From Psychrobacillus faecigallinarum (GTDB lineage: Bacteria > Bacillota > Bacilli > Bacillales_A > Planococcaceae), in NCBI RefSeq assembly GCF_014836595.1, contig NZ_JACSQO010000007.1, positions 140,731 to 204,730 on the forward strand: a DNA stretch of 64,000 nt, read 5' to 3'. A program made the translations under genes and the position numbers. Below the pieces are notes generated by a model. The model did no database searches and was not told the origin of the DNA. It saw only the letters and a program-made list of their open reading frames with translations. Every line of letters begins with the position of its first letter. The first letter of the stretch is position 1. This document shows positions 58,876-64,000 of the stretch, piece after piece.

Positions 58876-59655
58876 ATGAAAATAGCTTGTGTTCAGTTAG
58901 ATATAGAGTTTGGTAATCCAAAAGAAAATTTTAAAAGAGTAGAAAAGAAAATTAGAGAAGCAGCTCTACAAGGAGCAAATCTTATAGTTTTGCCGGAGAT
59001 GTGGAACACGGGATATGATTTAACGAGATTAGAAGATATAGCAGATGATAAAGGAGTAAAGACGAAGGAATTTCTAGTTAAACTTGCGAAAGAATTACAT
59101 ACACATATAGTGGGTGGCTCGGTTTCGACGAAAAAAAAGGACTCCTTTTACAATACCATGTATATCGTAAACCATTCGGGAGAGCTAATCGCTGAGTACG
59201 ACAAGGCCCATTTATTTAAGCTAATGGATGAGCATTTATATTTAAAAGCTGGAGACAGTAAGAATATTTTTATGTTGGATGAAGTGACGATGGGAGGCGT
59301 TATTTGTTATGATTTACGCTTTCCGGAATGGTTTCGTGCTCACTCATTGAATGGTGCCAAAATAATTTTTGTTCCTGCTCAATGGCCCTCAGCACGTATA
59401 GACCATTGGAAAATACTTTTACAGGCAAGAGCTATTGAAAATCAATGCTATATAGTTGCAGTAAATCGAGTAGGAGAAGATCCGAACAATCAGTTCAATG
59501 GAAACTCGATGGTAATTGCTCCATGGGGAGATATAGTTTGGGTAGGAAACGAGGAAGAAACTATTGGATTAGTAGATATTGACTTAAATCTAGTAGAAGA
59601 AGTAAGAGGTAGAATTCCTGTATTTCAAGATAGAAGAGAATCATTATATAAATAA
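58876..59655 (+). CDS. mtnU: nitrilase-family omega-amidase MtnU-like
   Basis: A 259-residue carbon-nitrogen hydrolase. The catalytic Glu (LPEMWNTG), Lys (YDKAHLF) and Cys (GGVICYDLRFPE) are present. MtnU (YkrU) of Bacillus hydrolyses 2-oxoglutaramate, made when MtnE uses glutamine as amino donor. ATG 58,876 with GGTGGTGG upstream is the start; the longer frame from 58,816 crosses attR and is not native. Its natural divergent neighbour mtnE lies at the other end of the inserted element. Confidence 0.88.
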   Translation: MKIACVQLDIEFGNPKENFKRVEKKIREAALQGANLIVLPEMWNTGYDLTRLEDIADDKGVKTKEFLVKLAKELHTHIVGGSVSTKKKDSFYNTMYIVNHSGELIAEYDKAHLFKLMDEHLYLKAGDSKNIFMLDEVTMGGVICYDLRFPEWFRAHSLNGAKIIFVPAQWPSARIDHWKILLQARAIENQCYIVAVNRVGEDPNNQFNGNSMVIAPWGDIVWVGNEEETIGLVDIDLNLVEEVRGRIPVFQDRRESLYK

Positions 59656-59737
59656 TAATATTTCTTTCTAAAAAACTATTTAATTCAGTTGACGTTTAAT
59701 TGGCTTTTTTGTATGGTTTTGTAAAGGGGGAGAAATA

Positions 59738-60217
59738 ATGACAGAACATAAACTGGCAATACAGGATGAATATCCAGATGACTTTGCTTGGTGCTATGGA
59801 TGCGGTCGTTTAAATGAAGAGGGGTATCATTTAAAGACTTATTGGAATGGAGACAAAACAGAAACTGTTTATCATCCAAGAGAAGAGCATATTGCAATTC
59901 CTGGCTTTGTATACGGTGGATTAATTGGAGCAATAGTGGATTGTCATGGAACTGGTTCGGCAGCACTTGCACTTCACCGAAAAAATGGTTTTGAGCCTGG
60001 CAGTGGAGAAACACCTCCACGATTTGTCACAGGGTCCCTCCATGTCGATTTTCTTAAGCCTACGCCTCAAAAGGTCGAACTAAAAGCGATAGGTACGGTG
60101 GAAGAGATTCATCCGAAAAAATGGAAGGTAACTTCAGAAGTCTACGCAGGAGATACGCTTTGCGCTAAAGGGGAAGTCATCGCTGTAGTTATGCCTGCAA
60201 CATTTACAAATAAATAA
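59738..60217 (+). CDS. PaaI/YbdB-like hotdog-fold thioesterase
   Basis: A 159-residue hotdog protein. CYGCGRLNEEGYHLK near the start and GFVYGGLIGAIVDCHGTGSA around the central helix are features of the PaaI thioesterase family, which hydrolyse acyl-CoA esters. GGGGGAG precedes the ATG. It is followed by a good terminator. The acyl substrate is unknown. Confidence 0.85.
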   Translation: MTEHKLAIQDEYPDDFAWCYGCGRLNEEGYHLKTYWNGDKTETVYHPREEHIAIPGFVYGGLIGAIVDCHGTGSAALALHRKNGFEPGSGETPPRFVTGSLHVDFLKPTPQKVELKAIGTVEEIHPKKWKVTSEVYAGDTLCAKGEVIAVVMPATFTNK

Positions 60218-60224
60218 TAACTTT

Positions 60225-60249
60225 AACACAGGAGACTTTTTCCTGTGTT
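60225..60249 (+). terminator. Rho-independent terminator of the thioesterase gene
   Basis: Arms AACACAGGA/TCCTGTGTT with a seven-base loop, then TTTATTTTAT. Confidence 0.85.
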
Positions 60250-60312
60250 TTTATTTTATAAGATTATACCCTTTCTTTTATGGGGAAAGAAGAAATAAAG
60301 GAGGGAAATGGA

Positions 60313-60981
60313 ATGGATACTTTTCTATATTTATTTTTCACAGGCTCCTATATAGCATTGCTTATTTGGGGCTTAATCGGAATAAGGAAGCAGGATTTAC
60401 CACAGTGGACTAGTTTTATTTATCTTATAATATTAGCTCTCATTTATGACAATGGAATTATCGCTTTTGGTAAATGGATTGGTGAGGGAGAGTTGCTAGA
60501 GACATTGAATCTGTTAAGGTTTTGGACACATGCTTTTTTAACACCTTTACTTGTTTTATTTGCTACAGGTACGTTGAAGGAAAGTGGGATAGTATGGGCT
60601 CAGAAAAAATGGGTGTCCATAGTAGGTATTATTTATACGGTAATTTTAATAGGTATAGAAGTGTGGTTGGAAGTCTCTCAACTTACATTAAAAGCTGCTG
60701 AGGAATATGGTGTTCTTAGATATGTTTCCACCAAGGAAGCTTCTGGGCCTCCAGTTATGATTCTCCTTGTAACACTAGTATTGATTGTGGCCAGTGCTAT
60801 TCTTTGGAAGAAAACAAAGTGGGCTGTATTCTTTATAGGTGCAATCGTGATGACCATAGGAAGCGCGGTACCAATAAATGTAGATAGCGGGGCTGTGACA
60901 AATGCTTTTGAATTGTTCTTATTATTTACCCTTGTTTGGACAAAAAGAAGGCTAATTAAAGATAAACTACGCGTTTATTAA
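60313..60981 (+). CDS. integral membrane protein of unknown function
   Basis: A 222-residue protein with about six or seven membrane helices (for example YLFFTGSYIALLIWGLIGI at the N-terminus). ATG 60,313 with GGAGG is preferred to one 33 bases upstream. A conserved-looking His and Trp in RFWTHAFLTPLL are the only polar residues inside helices. No family recognised. Confidence 0.7.
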   Translation: MDTFLYLFFTGSYIALLIWGLIGIRKQDLPQWTSFIYLIILALIYDNGIIAFGKWIGEGELLETLNLLRFWTHAFLTPLLVLFATGTLKESGIVWAQKKWVSIVGIIYTVILIGIEVWLEVSQLTLKAAEEYGVLRYVSTKEASGPPVMILLVTLVLIVASAILWKKTKWAVFFIGAIVMTIGSAVPINVDSGAVTNAFELFLLFTLVWTKRRLIKDKLRVY

Positions 60982-61155
60982 AAAATGCTAAAGCATAAAA
61001 CAAGGAAATAGGATATCTTTAACATCCTTTTTTACGTGTAAATTTAAATATTAATAAGTGATAAGTAAGTATTACTTTGGGAGTTATACTTTTAATGTAA
61101 TAATAAATCTATTGGTAAAATAAGTTTTAACTCAGAGCAGAAAAGAGGATATAAA

Positions 61156-61716
61156 ATGAAAACTGAAAAAGAAAAAATGCTGTGCGGTGAAATGTATAAT
61201 CCCGCTGACCCTGAATTAGTATTGGACCGAGAAAATGCTAGACGAAAAGTAAGGATTTACAATCAGACATTAGAAAGTGAGGGACAAAAACGCGTTGAAT
61301 TATTAAAAGATTTATTAGGTTCAACTGGAGAATTAGTCTATATGGAACCAAATATCAGATTTGATTATGGCTATAATACATATGTTGGTGAAAACTTTTT
61401 TGCAAATTTTGACTGTACCATTTTAGATGTTTGTGAAGTTCGCTTTGGAGATAACTGCATGCTTGGACCTAGCGTGCAAATATACACAGCTACACACCCA
61501 ATCACCCCCATGGAGCGTAACTCAGGAAAGGAATACGCAAAGCCTATAATAATTGGGAACAATGTGTGGATTGGTGGTAACGCAGTTATAAATCCAGGTG
61601 TTTGTATAGGAGATAATGCTATCATTGCTTCAGGAGCAGTCGTAATAAAAAATGTGCCCGCAAATGTGGTTGTAGGTGGAAATCCAGCAAAAATAATTAA
61701 AGAAATTGAAGTGTAG
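61156..61716 (+). CDS. maa: maltose/galactoside O-acetyltransferase family
   Basis: A 186-residue acetyltransferase with left-handed beta-helix hexapeptide repeats. The N-terminal [14 protein letters not shown] and the catalytic His in TATHPITP are hallmarks of maltose O-acetyltransferase, and the tail [13 protein letters not shown] is typical. The enzyme would acetylate sugars with acetyl-CoA in the cytosol. GAGGA precedes the ATG. It is a single gene. Confidence 0.9.
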   Translation: MKTEKEKMLCGEMYNPADPELVLDRENARRKVRIYNQTLESEGQKRVELLKDLLGSTGELVYMEPNIRFDYGYNTYVGENFFANFDCTILDVCEVRFGDNCMLGPSVQIYTATHPITPMERNSGKEYAKPIIIGNNVWIGGNAVINPGVCIGDNAIIASGAVVIKNVPANVVVGGNPAKIIKEIEV

Positions 61717-61805
61717 AGGAATAGGTCCTGTTTAAGTTTAAAACTCACTTATGATACTTACATATAACTGTTTAAAAATTATTAAACTATCCTGAGGCAA
61801 GAAAA

Positions 61806-61853
61806 TAGCTACATGCAAGAATGTTGTCCGATCGACTTTCTTGCATGTAGCTA
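61806..61853. repeat. 16-base inverted repeat in the maa-MFS spacer
   Basis: Perfect arms TAGCTACATGCAAGAA (61,806-61,821) and TTCTTGCATGTAGCTA (61,838-61,853), 16-base loop. It is placed between convergent genes, with TTTTC on the minus side, so it may terminate the transporter transcript. No strong T tract on the plus side. Confidence 0.7.
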
Positions 61854-61960
61854 AATAGTTACCCTCACAGACGAGCTTTTTTTGCTGAGAAAGCATTGTC
61901 TTAGAGAAAGTTCCCTTTTCCCTCCATAGTCCTTAGCGAATATTCACCACTAATTAAAAA

Positions 61961-63238
61961 TTAGACAGCATCAACTGGCACTGGCTTTGGTGCTTTATCT
62001 GGTTCAGGTACTCTAATCAACACTATTATTCCAATAATAAACAAGATGATTAAACTAAACACACCATACGATGATTTGCCTGTAATTTGTGTAGTTAGAC
62101 CAATTAAAAGAGGGCCCATTATGGAAGCAAATTTACCAAAAATATTATAGAAACCGAAAAACTCATTTGAATTTTCCTTCGGTATAAGTTTGCCGAAGTA
62201 CGATCTACTTAATGCTTGTATTCCACCCTGAGAAGTTGCTACGAGCATTGCTAAAATCCAGAAATCTGCAATAGTTTCTAAGAAAAATGCATAAGTACAT
62301 ACAATTATATAAACAAAAATTCCGACATATAGCATTTTCTTTTCTGAAAATCTTGCAGCTAGTTTACCATATAAAATTGCAAAAGGGGCAGCTACAACCT
62401 GTGTAACAAATAAGACGATGATTAAATCCGTAGCCTGTAAGCCCAAGTCAGTGCCATAGGCAGTGGACATTGCGATAATAGTTCCTACACCATCAATATA
62501 GAAGAAATAGGCTATTAAAAATAGAAATAAAGCTCGATACTGACGTATTTCTATTATAGTTTTTCCAAGTCTTTTAAAGCTTTGAGCGACAGGATTTTTT
62601 TCACGCTCAATATAATGAATTTGTTTTACATTTCTAAACATCGGAATAGCAAAAATAATCCACCAAGCGGCTGTAATTAGAAATGCAATTCGGCTTGCGT
62701 TTATTTCAGATAGAGGGATTTTTTCTGCCCCAGCCAACAAAATAATAACCATACTAATTAAAAAAGGAATCGCACTACCAATATACCCTAGTCCGTATCC
62801 TCTCGAGGAAACACGAGACATTCGTTCATTTGTTGTAACGTCAATAATAAAGCCATCATAGAAAACATTCGCACCAGTTGCACCAAGAGCTGCAAAAGTA
62901 TAGCATATCAAAAATAGATACCATTTATCATAAGGGATGAAAGCTAGTAAAGCAGTAGCAGCTACTCCTAAAAAGAAAAAGAAAAAGAAAAATTTCTTTT
63001 TATATCCTTTATAATCGGCGATGGTTCCAAGGATTGGCCCTATCATTGCTAATATAAATGTAAAAATGGCAATAGTGTAACTGAGATAAACTGTAGAATC
63101 ATTCGTATCTACGCCGGCAGCTGTTGCCGACCCTTTGTAAAAAATAGGAAAAATAGCAGTTGTAATTATTATAGAATATGCAGAGCTTCCCCAATCATAA
63201 AGAGCCCAACTATTTTCTTCCTTTGTAAACTTTTTCAT
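61961..63238 (-). CDS. MFS transporter, UMF1/Atg22-like family
   Basis: A 425-residue transporter with about 12 membrane helices. The N-terminal EENSWALYDWGSSAYSI is the signature of the UMF1 (Atg22-like) group, and ALSRSYFGKLIPKENSNEFF is the loop conserved in that family. The substrate is unknown; amino acids are exported by the yeast member. It is a single gene. Confidence 0.88.
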   Translation of the reverse strand: MKKFTKEENSWALYDWGSSAYSIIITTAIFPIFYKGSATAAGVDTNDSTVYLSYTIAIFTFILAMIGPILGTIADYKGYKKKFFFFFFFLGVAATALLAFIPYDKWYLFLICYTFAALGATGANVFYDGFIIDVTTNERMSRVSSRGYGLGYIGSAIPFLISMVIILLAGAEKIPLSEINASRIAFLITAAWWIIFAIPMFRNVKQIHYIEREKNPVAQSFKRLGKTIIEIRQYRALFLFLIAYFFYIDGVGTIIAMSTAYGTDLGLQATDLIIVLFVTQVVAAPFAILYGKLAARFSEKKMLYVGIFVYIIVCTYAFFLETIADFWILAMLVATSQGGIQALSRSYFGKLIPKENSNEFFGFYNIFGKFASIMGPLLIGLTTQITGKSSYGVFSLIILFIIGIIVLIRVPEPDKAPKPVPVDAV

Positions 63239-63433
63239 ATATAATGATTCCCCCTTTCCATCTGATAATATTGTACATGATTTATAACAAACTATGTAAA
63301 AAAAACTGAAATATTACATATCTTTTACGTTCTATTAGATAGTAATGAGAAGCTTAAGAGATTAGAGAAAGAGTTGTGAATAATTACGGGAAAAAAGAGA
63401 GGAAAGGGCTTGAGATGCCCTATAGAAGGAGGT

Positions 63434-63709
63434 TTATTTTAGTTTTGAAGCAATTTCTGATACAACAAAAGCTAGGTGGTCATTTCCAAAAAGCTGCAAT
63501 ACTTGTATAACAGTCTCGGTATCTACTTCTAAAACATTTTTTTCCGTTTCTTCTATTGCACTTGCTAAAGCGTCGTTTGTTTTTTGATCTGGATATGCTG
63601 TTTGATATAATGCAAAAGGGTCTAAGTCATGATTGATACACCATTGGGCATACAATTGAATCATTATATTTTCATCCTGTTCGTACTGCTCTATCACATT
63701 GTTTTTCAT
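63434..63709 (-). CDS. hypothetical small acidic protein
   Basis: A 91-residue acidic protein (MKNNVIEQYEQDENIMIQLY) with no membrane segment and no motif known to me. GGAG five bases before ATG 63,709 fixes the start over one eight codons upstream. The 291 bases from here to the window end, and the 195 bases towards the MFS gene, show no further gene or clear terminator. Confidence 0.65.
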   Translation of the reverse strand: MKNNVIEQYEQDENIMIQLYAQWCINHDLDPFALYQTAYPDQKTNDALASAIEETEKNVLEVDTETVIQVLQLFGNDHLAFVVSEIASKLK

Positions 63710-64000
63710 ATTAACTCCTTTGTAAGAAGGCAATTTATCGCATTCTAATTTTGTATTCTCTATATAGCAACTAGTTCACTAATTTCAAGTCGTACTCTAA
63801 GTATATTACTTTTTCCCATTGGAGTCTTTATAGATTTGAAGAAAGTCACGAGTTAGCTGCTCTTTGAACACGTTGTATTCAGCCTAATATAAAAGCTCGA
63901 AGTAAAAGAAGCTATCATAATATGGCACTGACTAACGTTTTTGAGACAGGAATAAAACACCCTATTATGCAGCCGATTGACGGTATTGAACCGGCGATTG

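Noticed and set aside
61371..61748. 125-codon minus-strand frame opposite the acetyltransferase gene
   Set aside because: Shadow of the hexapeptide repeats of maa, whose periodicity leaves the opposite strand open.

Overview
The window is a low-GC chromosome segment of a spore-forming member of the Bacillales. Support for this: strong GGAGG ribosome sites, many TTG and GTG starts, Rho-independent terminators after most operons, a CotF-type spore coat protein, DynA, YpsA, GltC/GltAB, the methionine-salvage genes mtnE and mtnU, and a SAM-I riboswitch. Gene content and the GC-rich intergenic repeats suggest Planococcaceae or a close relative, but I do not assign a genus.

1-14.8 kb: a ba3-type terminal oxidase (subunits I, II and a 40-residue IIa) with a Crp/Fnr-like palindrome upstream, CheX, a two-headed dynamin (DynA) translationally coupled to a rhodanese sulfurtransferase, a lipoprotein, RlmN, a YtzI-like micro-protein with a possible ATA start, haem catalase and threonine deaminase. 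14.8-19.4 kb: a DeoR-regulated operon (sugar-acid kinase, PdxA2-type dehydrogenase, GntP-type permease) that fits D-threonate catabolism to DHAP. 19.4-34.4 kb: flavin reductase, signal peptidase, gltC/gltB/gltD, an isolated and divergent hisH-hisF pair, HAD hydrolase, CotF, YpsA, and a DUF2642-type protein with a manganese catalase. 34.4-40.3 kb: a six-gene operon behind a SAM-I riboswitch that joins the methionine importer MetQNP to a crotonase, a lactate-2-monooxygenase-like flavoenzyme and a class III CoA-transferase. This is an unusual combination and a candidate new sulfur-compound pathway.

42,559-58,831: a 16.2-kb integrative element bounded by a perfect 25-bp direct repeat. It has split the short intergenic region between mtnE and mtnU, whose products work in one transamination cycle. 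The element carries a tyrosine integrase, paired arm-type repeats inside both ends, a repressor with a long operator dyad, an excisionase-like protein, a primase-polymerase/SF3 helicase followed by an iteron-rich putative origin, a serine resolvase, a tail-tape-measure-like block without capsid or terminase genes, an FtsK-like ATPase with a replication-relaxation protein and a small two-helix membrane protein, and, next to the right end, a second repressor with a 42-bp-periodic operator array and an intact RelA/SpoT-type alarmone synthetase. No relaxase or VirB4 ATPase is visible, so the transfer or packaging mode is unknown. Its layout resembles neither a complete conjugative element nor a prophage.

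58.9-64 kb: mtnU, a hotdog thioesterase, an unknown membrane protein, an acetyltransferase, an MFS (UMF1-type) transporter and a small unknown gene. Three near-identical palindromes (core CAGGTGCC-W-GGCACCTG) and a 20/21-bp phased tandem repeat occur in chromosomal spacers. I saw no rRNA, tRNA, CRISPR array or complete IS element.
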